64,000 nt of DNA from Hydractinia symbiolongicarpus (GCF_029227915.1 NC_079876.1:28431828-28495827), one strand, 5' to 3'; shown: positions 11,150-22,504, counted from the stretch's first letter. The notes: generated from the sequence alone by a model not told the origin. Numbers and translations: made by a program.

Positions 11150-11425
11150 ATTCGCCTTGCTTTTCCTCATGTTCGGGATGACGAATTCGCCTTAAAGTCG
11201 TACATGATGAAGCCTTATCCTCAAGCAAATTTATCCCCGGAAAAGCGAATCTATAACTACCGGCATAGCCGAGCACGAAGAATTTCTGAGAATTTATTTG
11301 AAATACTGGCAGATAAATGGAGAAACTTAACAACTATTAGGCTTATTGCCAAAAAATGCTCGCACCATCACAGCATGTGTTTTGGTTCTGCACAATTTTC
11401 TCCGCAATTCGAAAACCTGAAATGA
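11150..11425 (+). pseudogene. PIF/Harbinger transposase C-terminal fragment
   Basis: The plus-strand frame gives MMKPYPQANLSPEKRIYNYR, then HSRARRISENLFEILADKWR. This matches the C-terminal block of DDE_4 Harbinger transposases (…FNYRLSRARRxxENxFGILxxRWR). The rest of what may be the same gene is on the opposite strand at 11636-12230, so the pieces are rearranged or come from two copies. Confidence 0.75.
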
Positions 11426-11635
11426 ATATAGTCCCCGTGAATCTGTCGATTCCGTAACCTCTAGCATATTTCCAAAGACCTAACAGGTTGAGTTCATCAT
11501 TATTTTCTCTTCATCTTTTGTGCCTGAAGTTAAAAAAAAGGCTCCTACCACGACTAAAGTAATTCGACTAACATTTTCTAAATATTTTTGAATAAAGGAA
11601 ATGTCGATTGGCAGTGGGAAAGGCATTGACAAAAA

Positions 11636-12230
11636 CTAAACAGTAGTAGGGTCTGGGTTGTTCATACTATTTTCCTCGACTATTCTACGCAAATTTGAGT
11701 TATTCCAAACTCCAGAATCATTCATTCGTCCATTACTACTTACATCCGCAGAAAATTTTTTTGTAGTTGAAATATTCAGAACCAGCAGAGGTCTTATTAG
11801 GATATGCTTTCCATCAATAGCGCCTATGCAATTGGGAAAGTTCCACCTTGATGCAAACTTCTCAGATATCTTGTTCCAATCATCTACACTTAAAGGTATC
11901 TTGATATACTCTTTTCCAATGCACTCTGTGATCACTTTAGTAACCTCATCAACAATATAAGATAATTAAGTTTCTCCTGTCGCAAGGAACCGAATGGTGA
12001 GCACTAATCTTCGAGCTGCTGAGATTGTTTGATGAGCTTCCATTACACCTGATTTTGTGTCTTCAGCCAGTAATTCCTGTACTAAGTTTGTACACAGCCC
12101 TTCGCTGTTTCTTCTTCGAATCCATTTTCTTGAAGGACTACGTCTTTTTAGTCATCGTCGTCATCAACCAAGAGGGCGAGTGCCAAACAAGCAGCATCTT
12201 TACACTCTGACATGCTTCTTCATAGGAAGT
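11636..12230 (-). pseudogene. PIF/Harbinger transposase N-terminal and central fragment
   Basis: Minus-strand reading gives ARRLVLTIRFLATGET, a stop, then YIVDEVTKVITECIG, WNKISEKFASRWNFPNCIGA and IDGKHI (first catalytic Asp), then SNGRMNDSGVWNN. These are the Harbinger DDE_4 signatures. The stretch between GKHI and SNGRMNDSG is shortened, so catalytic parts are lost. It is inactive. Confidence 0.8.
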
Positions 12231-12280
12231 CAAAAACAAATGAATGAACATTTCGTAATGCTGACTACTTGTTTTTTCGA

Positions 12281-12955
12281 AAAGAGAATAGGAGTAACTA
12301 CATCGCAATGCAGATATAACTAGCCTTTTAAGATAGAAATGTTAATGAAGAAAGGAGGATCCGAAGAATAAGAAGCCACTGGAAAACTTCTGTATTCTCC
12401 CCTTTACAGGGATGATCGAAAAACTAATGGATTTCGGCTCTATTGAAAGAAACACATATGAATGTGGAAACACGAGGATTGGTTAAATTCACTCATGCTT
12501 GGGATCTGGTGCTGGCCCTTGAGTAAGCATCCCCTGCCTCCTGCAAGACACCAGCCGCATTCATTGACACCATCTGCCAAAACCAAAACTTTTGTTAAAC
12601 GTTGGAAAAAGAAGAGTCGACAACTACAATTCGTATCGTTGTTGCTTTTAGCTACTGACACAGAGAACCCACGGCTAAGAAAGGTAGACTTGGAACCCAG
12701 CCCTTAGAAAGGTTATGGCAAAGAATAAAAAGAAGCAAACATGAAAACAAAAAAGCTTTCTGACCTTAGACATAAACACTTGAGAAATCGTATCGTAATG
12801 CTTGGGCCGACCAAGAAACCGCCCCTTAGAAAGGTAGACTTGAAACACAGCGGTAGCAATTCAGAAAACCATTGCATATCGTCTCGAACTTAAACAAGTA
12901 ATTCACTTTACCACCCAGTCAACTTTTATGCTTCGAAATCTGCCACGCTTGGAAT
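12281..12955. repeat. Rep-B dispersed repeat, full length
   Basis: About 670 bp, starting GAGAATAGGAGTAACTACATC and ending near ATGCTTCGAAATC. Another full copy is at 14907-15580, a left part is at 15796-15997 and an inverted part at 58262-58545. On the minus strand each copy keeps a 60-73 codon frame (VNECGWCLAGGRGCLLKG), but with too few copies to call it a gene. Confidence 0.75.
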
Positions 12956-13544
12956 ACGACAACGCGAACCGTACCAACATGTTGGCCCAAAATGTTGGTC
13001 GAAAATGTTGGCTGGTTTGCGCCCACTTTAGTTTTATTGATTTGGTTTAAAGTTTTGTGGGTTTTTTTGTTTTGTTTTAAAAATGTGTGATTTGGCGAAG
13101 TACAACAAAGTTAGAACGTAGTGTGGATAACTAGGGACCACTTTGAGTAAGTTTCGTAAAACTTTGTCCCTGAATCCGTTTCGAAATGGAAGGGTTGATG
13201 ACGTCAACAAAAACCTTAAAACACTAATATCTCTGCAGCCGTTTCTCAAAAGTACATGATCCTATACATTTTCTTGACGACCGTTTCAAGATCTATACAA
13301 TGAAGGCATCAGGTCTACTAATTTCTAAAAAAAAATTTGGGGTTGAACGGGCCATTGCTGACGTCACTAAAATTTTTAAACTGTGTTATATCTTATTAAC
13401 CATTCATCAAAAGCACATCACTATACACATCTTCTTGATCAGCCGTTTAAGCTCTACACAATAGAGGCAACGTGAGAATAAGATTCTATTTTTTTGGTGG
13501 ATGGGTTGCTGAGGTAATTAAAATTTAAATGATGCTTCTTTTTT
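12956..13544. other. non-coding; degenerate tandem repeat
   Basis: Contains three nearby AATGTTGG-type words (12975-13015). It also has two diverged copies of a block of about 170 bp that starts at a TGACGTCA-like word followed by CAAAAGNACAT and CNATACA (13195-13370 and 13365-13530). No coding potential recognised. Confidence 0.4.
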
Positions 13545-13782
13545 AGAGAAAATAATTACAAAGAGGTGGCAAGCCACGGCGAAGATGAACTCAACCTGTT
13601 AGGTCTTTGGAAATAAGCTAGAGGTTGTGCTCCTCTGGAGAAAATGCCTCTAAAAGCACTATTCTCCTTTTTTACAAGGAATTAATTAAATATATATATA
13701 TACAAAAAAATATAAAAAGGACACAACACATTTGAAAAGATGAACAAAACATTAACCAAGGGCAGGTAGGTTTCGACCCATT
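13545..13782 (+). repeat. Rep-A left part
   Basis: AAAGAGGTGGCAAGCCACGG through TTTCGACCCAT. The copy stops at the same internal point as at 14906, and the right part is absent. Confidence 0.75.
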
Positions 13783-14540
13783 TGTTATGTTGCCTCAGTG
13801 GATTTTTCCACGGGCTTTATCGACTAGTTTCCTAATATTTGTCTGAGTTGTTCTACTCCTTTCTTGCCTATAGTCTTATCACCGAAATGTTTACTGCTAC
13901 TGCAAAAAAACATTTGAAAAGCTACTTTGTGAACTCTTTAAAAACCTTCGAACGATTTGTCAACAACAGGTGGATTGAAAGGAAAGGTGGTTACCAGTGA
14001 GGAAAGGTTTTAATCGGGAAAACAAATGCTGTTTGGAACTCACTGCATGAAAAACAACAAACAGAATATATGAATTCACCCCCTATTGCTCCTACACAAA
14101 CAAAACATAGAATCATGACGTTGTTTTCAAATTTTTCAAACACAATATTGTTTATTTTATGGAAATGAAAATATTGAGTTACTTATTGTTAATGGTTACG
14201 ATGTAAAGAACAACATGGAAGTCCCTCTTTGTATATATTTATGTCAGAGGAAGAGGATCAATAACATCTCGATCTTCGCTATTTAAAGGGGAACCCATAG
14301 AACGTTTTTCTAGCATACTGTCGAGTTGTGAACGTGAAGTAAGATTTGATAACTTGGGTAGATGAGCCCACCTTCCTAGTCCAATTGAGTACCACCATTC
14401 TACTCTTGTCACACATGTTTGCGACCTCTTGGACATTTTGAAAGAATGCGATAACTGTTCTAGGTCCTGACTTCTCACCAGCTTCAGTTGAAAATGCCTT
14501 GTTTTATTACAGTTACAAGGTTGAATTTGAACATACTGTT
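13783..14540. other. non-coding interval
   Basis: Low-complexity AT-rich sequence with only spurious short frames. I recognise nothing in it. Confidence 0.35.
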
Positions 14541-14544
14541 AGTA

Positions 14545-14645
14545 TCTACATATGCTGCTCGATATTCCGCTTTTAATCCAGTTGAGGATTTATGGTCCCT
14601 TCTCAGGAAACGTCTTGCTGGTGCTATTTGAGTTCCAGATTAAAA
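14545..14645 (+). pseudogene. possible DDE transposase C-terminal scrap
   Basis: Plus-strand reading YAARYSAFNPVEDLWSLLRK resembles the …NPVE-x-LW… block before the end of IS630/Tc1-like and related DDE transposases. It is only about 30 residues and ends at a TGA (reading LAGAI*), so the family cannot be fixed. Confidence 0.35.
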
Positions 14646-14671
14646 AATGAGGAGAAACCGCCAAGTGAACA

Positions 14672-14906
14672 AAGAAAATAATTTACAAAGAGGTGGCAAG
14701 CCACCGCAATGATGAACTCAACCTGTTAGGTCTTTGGAAACAAGCTAGAGGTTGTACTCCTCTAGAGAACACGCCTCTAAAAGCACAATTCTCCCTTTTT
14801 ACAAGGAATTAATTAAAAAAAATATAAAAAATAAAATAAAAAGGACACAACACATTTGAAAGATGAACAGAACTTTAACGAAGGGCAGGTAGGTTTCGAC
14901 CCATAG
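14672..14906 (+). repeat. Rep-A left part, interrupted by Rep-B
   Basis: Left Rep-A part ending at CGACCCAT. Rep-B starts immediately after at 14907, and the right Rep-A part resumes at 15998. This suggests one Rep-A copy split by Rep-B material. Confidence 0.75.
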
Positions 14907-15997
14907 AGAGAATAGGAGTGACAACATCGCAATGCAGATAAAACTAGTGTTTTAAGACGGAAAGTTTAATTAAAAAAAGGAGGTTTCTCTCCAAAGAATA
15001 AGAAGCTGCTGGAGAACTTCTGCATTCTCCCCTTTACAGGGATAATCGGAAAGTTAATGGATTTCGACTGTACTGAAACAAACACCTATGAATGTGGAAA
15101 CACGAGGATTGGTGAAATTCACTCTTGCTTGGGATCTGGTGCCGGCCCTTGAGTAAGCATCCCCTGCCTCCTGCAAGACACCAGCCACATTCATTGACAC
15201 CGTCCGCCAAAACCAATAACTTTTGTTAAACTTTGGAAAAAGAAAAGTCGACAGCTGCAAATCGTATCGTTGTTGCTTTTACCTACTGACACAGAGCCCA
15301 GGGCTAAGAGAGGTAGACTTGGAACCCAGCCCTTAGAGAGGTTGTGACAAAGAATAAAAAGCAGCAAACCTGGAAACAGAAAAGCTTTCTGACCTTAGAC
15401 ATGAACACTTGAGAAATCGTATCGTAATGCTTGGGCTGACCAAGAAACCGCCCCTTAGAAAGGTAGACTTAGAACCCAGCGGCGGCAACCGAGAAAACCA
15501 TTAGATATCTTCTCGAGCTTAAACAAGTAATTCACTTTACCACCCAGTCAACTTTTATGCTTCGAAATCCGCCACACTCCATTCTTTGGAAGGAGTTATC
15601 AATCGTCTCGAGATTGCAACTGAAGACCCATCCTAACCAATGAAGAACACACACTCTTCAGTCACCAAAACCTAAAAGCCTTCACGATCTATGGTCTTTC
15701 CCACCGTCAGTGGTCTTTCCCACAGTCACTAGTCTTTCCCAGTGTCAACCAGTCTTTCCTAGCAGTCAACTGGATCTGTGTAAGAAACAGGAAAAAGAGA
15801 ATAGGAGTAACTACATCGCAATGCAGATAAAAGTAGTCTTTTAAGACGGAAAGTTTAATTTAAAAAAGGAGGTTTCTCTCCAAAGAATAAGAAGCTGCTG
15901 GAGATTTTCTGCATTCTCCCCTTTACAGGGATAATCGGAAAGTTAATGGATTTCGACTGTACTGAAACAAACACCTATGAATGTGGAAACACGAGGA
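14907..15997. repeat. Rep-B full copy plus partial copy nested in Rep-A
   Basis: Full Rep-B at 14907-15580. A spacer follows with four imperfect units of about 20 bp (GTCTTTCCCACNGTCA-like, 15692-15770). A second Rep-B left part lies at 15796-15997. The block is bounded on both sides by the two halves of Rep-A. Confidence 0.7.
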
Positions 15998-16212
15998 TTG
16001 GTGTGAACCTGAGTACCCTGGATGTCTAGCTGGGTCACCTCGAAGAGGTCCGCGGACGGTCATCAGCAGAAACTAGACATCCCTATCTTCCTAAAATTAA
16101 CTTTGACCACTTTCTGTTCAACTGTGCTATTCTTTGTTTTCAACGCAGGTAATAAGTGGAGTTGTTACTCTCCAAAGACAAGATCATGTGTTATCAAACC
16201 CCCCTGCTAATA
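15998..16212 (+). repeat. Rep-A right part
   Basis: TGAACCTGAGTACCCTGG to CCCCCCTGCTA. Keeps the GGATGTCTAG/CTAGACATCC stem and the GTAATAAGTGGAGT...TTACTCTCC stem. Confidence 0.75.
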
Positions 16213-16219
16213 TTTTTCT

Positions 16220-17090
16220 CCAGATAAATTAAAACAGAAAGAATCCCTTGTCTTTAACAAAGCACTGGAAGATTTGTTGAAATATTGACAAGGCGTTTCT
16301 TTTGATGGATGCAGGATCGATTGCAAGAAGGTTGAAGGCGGTGAAAACAAGCTTGAATGTGAATACTTTGAAGAAGTGAAGAAGTATTTCAAAGCACCTG
16401 CTTGGGATTTACATTTATGCCTCGATATATCTCAAGAATGTGAAAAAGCGCTTCAACTTGTTGATCGTCACCGCAACGGGGTCATTTTATTCAGTGCAGA
16501 TATTGCTTGTTGCGGTAAATGGCATTCCTTGGTGGTATACAAATATTTAAAATAGCAAAGTTCTTGTTCTTTGCACCAATTTTTTCCACCTACTACGAAA
16601 TACATTGTGCAACCTCTTTGCAGACATCAATTAGTACTAATAACACTGATCATACTACCCAGCGTTTTCCAAACACATGCAATTTAGGAAAATGCGAATT
16701 CTGCCCTAGCTATTTCTTAAAGTCAAAATCTGGCAAGGAAAGACATATAACGATGTACCATCGTCGTCACAAACGTCCTCATTACCAAAAAGAGTTGCCT
16801 TGTAATATTTTGTGAGGAGTGCTTTGCTAGTTTTTCTGGTCTTAATCGTCATAAAAAAGGCAAGAATCATGCCTCCAGAATCTAAACGAAAAGATTGGTT
16901 AATGATTTATTGCAACAAATTGACAGCGAGACCAGGGACTAAGAAGAAACCAGCGACGAAGAAGATTGTCATTACATGGGATTCGTGCGATTTATGTGAG
17001 TCTTGGTATCATTCGATTGTGTCACATCTCTACAAGAAAAAACATCTGATGAATTGAGAAATATACATTACAAATGTGATAAATGTGTTT
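16220..17090 (+). pseudogene. degenerate C2H2 + PHD-finger gene
   Basis: Two C2H2-like units are visible: KCEFCPSYFLKSKSGKERH...YH at about 16690-16770 and, after a frame change, CEECFASFSGLNRHKKGKNH at about 16818-16880. A PHD-like end follows, spread over frames: WDSCDLCESWYHS, then SDELRNIHYKCDKC ending near 17088. The upstream part (16300-16540) is open in one frame (LDISQECEKALQLVDRHRNG) but unrecognised. It is probably a dead mobile-element or host-gene copy; function unknown. Confidence 0.45.
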
Positions 17091-17269
17091 AAAAACATTT
17101 TTATTAATTATACTTTTTCTTTTATTAATTAGGGATCTGATATTTCTCACAAAACGCCTTTTTGTTCAAACTTGTTCCCAGGTCTTTCTTTTCATCGAAA
17201 TGGGTGAACAGTTGTATTGCGTTGGGTACGTGATACCCATTTGACATGAAAAATACGCTGAGGTATACT

Positions 17270-18170
17270 TAATCACAAAATATTATTATCCAAACTTGAA
17301 CACTATGGTGTCAATGGTGCTTCTTTAGATTGGTTTGAGTCTTATTTATCACGTAGATATCAATATGTAGTTTTTGAAAATGAATCTTCTTCTCTCAAAA
17401 TAATTACAACCGGGGTCCCCCAAAGGTCTGTACTTGGCCCACTTCTCTTCTTACTTTTCATCAATGATCTGCCTAACATTTCATGTAAATTGTTATTTTT
17501 TCTATTTGCAGATGACACGAACATCTATTTTGAATCTGATGGTCTTCTCAAGCTTCAAAACTGTATCAACCAAAAGCTCAAACAATTAAGCCTATGGTTA
17601 AATATAAATCGTTTAGCTCTGAATCTAAGTAAAACCAACTTTGTTCTCTTTCACAGCAAGAACAAAACTTTCAATCACAATGTTACTCCAAAACTTAATA
17701 ATTGTGCAATCACTCAAAGTGATTGTATTAAATACCTTGACGCTTATGTAGATCAATATTTAAACTGGAAACAACATATCTCAGTACTGTCTAAAAAAAT
17801 TAGTCGAAGCATATGTGTAACGTATAAGCTAAGACCATTTGTGAACATAAATGTGCTAAAAAATGTTTATAATAGTCTAATTTATTCTCATATTGTTTAT
17901 GGCATTAAGACTGGGGGTCAGCTTGTGGTTGTCTTTAGACAGATTCTCACTCTACAAAATAACGCGGTAAAAATGTTAACATCTAATGACAACTATCCTA
18001 TCACACCTTTAAGGAGCTACGCATTTTCAAATTTAAAGATGTATTCAAACTACATTTTGCTAATTTTATCTAACGTACTCTATCACAAGAAACACCTATC
18101 AATTTTCTAGAATGGTTTACACCAACTCATTTTATTCACAACTACAACACACGCAGGAATAGAAGAATGA
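17270..18170 (+). pseudogene. APE-type LINE reverse transcriptase fragment (CR1/L2/Jockey-like)
   Basis: Plus-strand translation shows GVNGASLDWFESYLSRRYQY, then TGVPQRSVLGPLLFLLFIND (RT motif B) and FLFADDTNIYF (YADD-type motif C, about 17500). WLNINRLALNLSKTNFVLFH (motif D) and a C-terminal thumb region to 18110 follow. The longest open frame is 17490-18110. The copy is truncated at the 5' side and ends where a Rep-A part begins. It may belong to the same LINE class as 49998-56003, but the fragments do not overlap in domain. Confidence 0.85.
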
Positions 18171-18420
18171 AAATTACAAAGTGCACGCACAATGATAAAC
18201 TCGACCAGTTAAGTCTTAATATTTAAATTCTAGAGGTTTTGCTCCTCTAAAGAATATGCTCATAAAAAGGAACACAATTCTTTCTTTTTGCGGAGCGTAG
18301 CGAAGCCCATTTCCTCATTAAATAATTAAATAAGCCAAATATAAGTGAAAAGTAAGCACGGTGGAGAGTATATAGGATTTCTATACGATTTCGTCCCTAT
18401 ACATCAAATTTATAAAAAAT
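18171..18420 (+). repeat. Rep-A left part, diverged
   Basis: Retains the hairpin TAGAGG...CCTCTA (about 18229-18248) and the TTTCGTCCCTAT end, but has diverged elsewhere. Confidence 0.55.
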
Positions 18421-20349
18421 TCTGCCATTTTATCAGTGTTGCCCAGTAATTTTATCTGGTCATTTGTTGGTAAATTTTCGTAAATATCTGATTGAGCGAG
18501 AGAACGTGTTTTTAGCACGGCGATGGAGTTTTTGTTGTGTTTTAAAGATGGTGCTAAACGTAGTCAGCCAGCTAGAAGCGAAATGATGAGATTTTTCAAG
18601 AAAGAAGTGGAGGTTATGATCACTGTTTTTTAAAGGTTGTGAAAACCCCTTGCATACACCTAAAGCTATCTAGCACAACAGTAACAGCTAAGCTAGCATA
18701 AAACTACCAATTTAACTAGCATAAAAATGCCTATTAAGTTTTCTCTTATGGTAGATGATTAGAAGATAGCATCATAAGAGAATTCTCAAAAATCCGTCCT
18801 AAGACTTTAGGACGGATTTTTGAGCTAGCTAGCTGGTACTGCACAGAGTGAGTGATGTCCATCACATAACTACTTTGTAGTTTTATCCAGCTCCACAAAA
18901 TGTGTTGGCTCTTGACAAATTTTTTAAATGTATATAAAGAATGACTAAAAAAACTTAGCAAAATCAACAAAAGAACATCGCTAATTTTTCCATATATAAT
19001 ACTTCCTGTCAATGTTTATATAGACATTGACATAGTCACATGTTACCGACACCAAAGGTAATTTTTTTCAAGATTGGATGACAGAGAAGTGTCGGGGAGA
19101 GGGCAGGGGGAGGAGAGTCATATGATTGTGGAGCTAGCTAGAAATTAAGAGGCATCACCAAACACCCAGAGGAGTAAATATTTAGCTACCGCTGGGGCAT
19201 CACGGTGCTGGATGCAATTATTGTTTAACATGTAAATTTGTAGTCGTCGGATTCTAAACAAAATGTAGACCCATAGACTATTTGGCGTTCCAAACAAACT
19301 ACTCTTTCGCTAATACAGCAACAGGATCATGTGTCTTCAAATTAATTTTATACACTAGTGCGAGTCATGTTATAGAAACTGAAATTATTTCTATATATAT
19401 ATATATCAGGATTAACACCAACATCCATATTTTCTAGTAACAATTTTTTTTAATTTCTAAGGAGTGGTTCTTGTGCAATCATTAACATGTCCTGAAAATC
19501 TTCAAACATCTATATAATAACAGAAAAAATAACATAGAAACATAGAAAATCTTCAAACATATATAAACATTGAACAACATTGAGCTTTTATTTGAATTTA
19601 TAGTTATGCATTTTATTGAGTATATATATACATCTTTTTTTTTTGAATTAAGACTTCTTTTGTTTTTTTTTTCTATGTTAGGATAAAACTTTGTTAGGAT
19701 GTATATTTACATGAAAAAAGAACCTTGTTTCTACTTTTCAGGTAAGCAAACTTTTCGAAGCAAAATAACACAAATAAAAATGTGCATGCTCAGATACATT
19801 TCGCCTGCAAATTTGCCATCCAATTCGCATTAGAAAAATCCTTCGTAACGTTTTGTAGCATCTTCTGATTTGTTTTGTTCTAAATAAAATGTGTCACTGA
19901 CCCATATAGAATATTGTGTCCAGAATAGACTGTGTTTTTGCTAATAAAGAAACCCCATGACATATAAAAATTTGTGAGTAAAAATTCTCCACATATAAAG
20001 CCTTAGAAAACAGTATAGTCACTGTAGTTCGATCTAACCCTCATCCTCCTCTCTCTAGAGATAAAGTAGAAGAAGAGGAAGAAGTGACTGACGTCGGTCG
20101 TCCACGACAGGCGTGAAGCTACAACTTCAAAAGTTAGCATAAGTAACATATGGTGTGCAGAGAGTACAAAGTTTTGACTCATTTTGGATATATATTTTTA
20201 TTATTTTGATTTGTTTTTTGCTGTTGTGGTTAATATTGCAGTTCTGAGACACTTGTATAAAGAAAACTAAATTTTGATGTTCTTATATATCAGACTTTCT
20301 GTACATGTGTGGCTATAATGTGCAACTATAAAAGTATATATGCATTCAT
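18421..20349. other. non-coding interval
   Basis: AT-rich, no credible ORF. Holds a perfect 18-bp inverted repeat (18785-18802/18807-18824). It also holds two of three dispersed copies of a motif ending GTTTTTGCTAATA-like (19255-19345, 19885-19965; third copy at 21030-21110). Confidence 0.5.
18785..18824. repeat. perfect inverted repeat (hairpin)
   Basis: Arms CTCAAAAATCCGTCCTAA and its exact reverse complement, 18 bp each, separated by GACT. Confidence 0.85.
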
Positions 20350-20413
20350 GCCCTGTTGGTCTAATGGCTAAGACTTATAAATGAGAGATCCAAGTTCGAA
20401 TCCTGGACAGGGC
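20350..20413 (+). tRNA. tRNA-like sequence, anticodon arm degenerate
   Basis: A 7-bp acceptor stem GCCCTGT/ACAGGGC, a D-arm GTCT...AGAC and a T-arm with loop TTCGAAT are present. A and B box-like promoter elements are recognisable. Only about 15 nt lie between the D and T arms instead of about 23, so no normal anticodon arm can form. A second copy at 47619-47684 shares the shortage. Most likely a tRNA-derived repeat or tRNA pseudogene. Confidence 0.45.
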
Positions 20414-20519
20414 TAGGAAAAACATTAATTATGTTGCACATATAGCTATATATTGCAGTGTTAAGGATATTATATTCCGTATACTATGATGTATATATAT
20501 ATATTCTGATTTTTACCCT

Positions 20520-20735
20520 GACTTTTTACCTTTGCCGCAGGGATCTGTGTTGGGCCCCTGCTTTTTCTTTTGTATATTGATGACTTAAAATCTGTCATCA
20601 ATTCAAACCACCACCACCTATATGCAGATAATACAATAATTATTTCATCCCATAAAAACTTGGATACCCTTGTCTCCCAGGTCGAGTTAGAACCTTCGCA
20701 AGTCGACCTCTGGCTGAATAATAACAAAATTAGAG
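20520..20735 (+). pseudogene. LINE reverse transcriptase scrap
   Basis: Plus-strand reading across frames: PQGSVLG, LLFLLYIDDLKSVI, LYADNTIIISS, VDLWLNNNKI. These are RT motifs B, C (YADN) and D of an APE-type LINE. Truncated on both sides. Confidence 0.7.
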
Positions 20736-20739
20736 CCAG

Positions 20740-21427
20740 TTGAAAAAAGTTGAGAACAAAACTATCAACTATATCTGTATTCCTTTTATATTTCTTAGTT
20801 CATTGTGTTTTTCTCTGTTTTTTCTCTGTCTTAGAAATCTAACAGGACCCATGGAAAAAACTTGGCATATAATATACAAGCTTTTGAATGGCTATCCTGT
20901 AAAAAATATTTCTTTCAAATAAATAAATATCATACCGACACTTCTTTAACCTATTGGTAAGAAAACAGACGCGGGATACTGTTTATTTACATTTTAGTAG
21001 TTTTTGATTCATTAGATTATAAACAATACGTAATGTCATTGGCACGTGAAATATTGCGTCCGGAATAAACAGTGCATTTGCTAATACAAAAAGCGCTGGG
21101 AACTAAGTTTTTCAAAAACAAACATTTTTTGCTTTGATTGGACAAAATAAATCACGTGAACTTTTATAAAAAACGAAAAATTTTAACTGTGATTGGACAA
21201 TATGGATCACGTGGTTTACGCCGTCGAAATATACTTTTTGGCGCTACTTATTCTCAAACCCTCTGGAAATTTACTGGAGCGTGTTGCGTTTGTTTGCTCA
21301 AACTTTATTGATACTTTTTGGATTATTGGATAAGTATTATTTAATAATTTTATCTGTGTCTTTTTACTAGCAAACAAACTACAGCTAGGTACATCTTTTA
21401 GTAGATTTACCTACCGTTATATCTGAT
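20740..21427. other. non-coding interval with duplicated CCAAT/CACGTG module
   Basis: No ORF of interest. GATTGGACAA...ATCACGTG occurs at about 21135-21158 and again at 21190-21213, i.e. an inverted CCAAT box followed by an E-box, 55 bp apart. Confidence 0.45.
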
Positions 21428-21733
21428 TTAAAGGGACTGTACGGTAAAAATAAAGTTGTTTGTATATTTCAAGTTATAAAAAATAACTCACGAACATATA
21501 TTTCTTTTTCCATAAAAGTTTCTCATATCATTCATATCTGCAAACTTTTTTCAATAACATGTTGAAGCATGCCTTCATTCTTTTTGTGTGAATGTGCGCA
21601 AAAAAGACTGGGTTAAAACATTAACATGCGTAATTATGCATGTGACGTAAAGCAATTCAGAAAGAAAGACAGAGCGAGCGAAATATAGAGAACACCCCCA
21701 GCAATGTAATGTAAGTTTTTTAGTAGGAATAAA

Positions 21734-22504
21734 ATGTCTTCGAACTTTACTGTTATTGGATTTCAGTACGAACCAGAAAGGTCAGAGGCAGAAATAGCGG
21801 CACAGCCGAGGCCTGTGTATAACGACGACGGCAATGACCAAGTACTTCCATGCGAAAATTCTAGGATGAATAAACCTGTTAATGAATGGTGTCGATGTGG
21901 GAATTGCGAGAGAATGCCGACGGGCAAAGAATGTCTACGCTGTGTTGATGTGGATGCGATAAAATACTTTCATCTCAACGGTAGTGCACTTTTTTCTATA
22001 ATATATATATTTATGCTGTACAATTCTTCACCAAGCCTCTGACATAATCTAACGTAAACCTCAAATGATATTTTTTCATTTTAGAACAAGAATGCATTAC
22101 ACAACACCCTCATTTTTATTGGGTTGTCCTACCCAAGGACGCTCTTTGGACTGCCTTAGTTGCTCTTCACGACCGGGAAAGTCGGGGTATACCAGAACGC
22201 GACAATGTACCAAATAAGTATTTTCTGTTTTCCTTTTTTTCACTACTTCATTTACATGATATATATGTTATTTATTCATATTTTTGTCTGTTAAAGGTCT
22301 TATAGATATGCTGCCTATCGTCAGTTTTGCTGATTCGTACACAACAAACTAGGAAGAGGTGTGAGACGGGTTATACCAGCATGCGTTGTTTCCCGTATTA
22401 GGAAGGAATACCCGAGCACAGATGGCCAATACACTGGGTTTCGAGGTGATGATGAAGGGGGAGAAGTGGCAGAAATGGATTTGTTGTGGACAGAGGATGA
22501 GTAA
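21734..22504 (+). CDS. P2X7 intracellular (ballast)-domain-like protein, three exons, one internal TGA
   Basis: Exons 21734-21980, 22085-22217 and 22297-22504 join in frame at consensus gt..ag sites. Motifs are NEWCRCGNCERMPTGKECLRC (a Cys-rich zinc-binding block), then EQECITQHPHFYWVVL, NKSYRYAAYRQFC, LGRGVRRVIPACVVSRIR and GQYTGFR. This is the pattern of the P2X purinoceptor 7 cytoplasmic domain, here without any channel part. A TGA at 22331-22333 falls where a Trp is usual, so this allele may be truncated. The gene lies inside the Kolobok-like element, tail to tail with the transposase, so it is probably accessory element cargo. Its role there is unknown. Confidence 0.8.

Noticed and set aside
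20350-20413. Functional tRNA gene
   Set aside because: The anticodon arm is missing several bases, and the second copy has the same defect, so a standard anticodon cannot be assigned.
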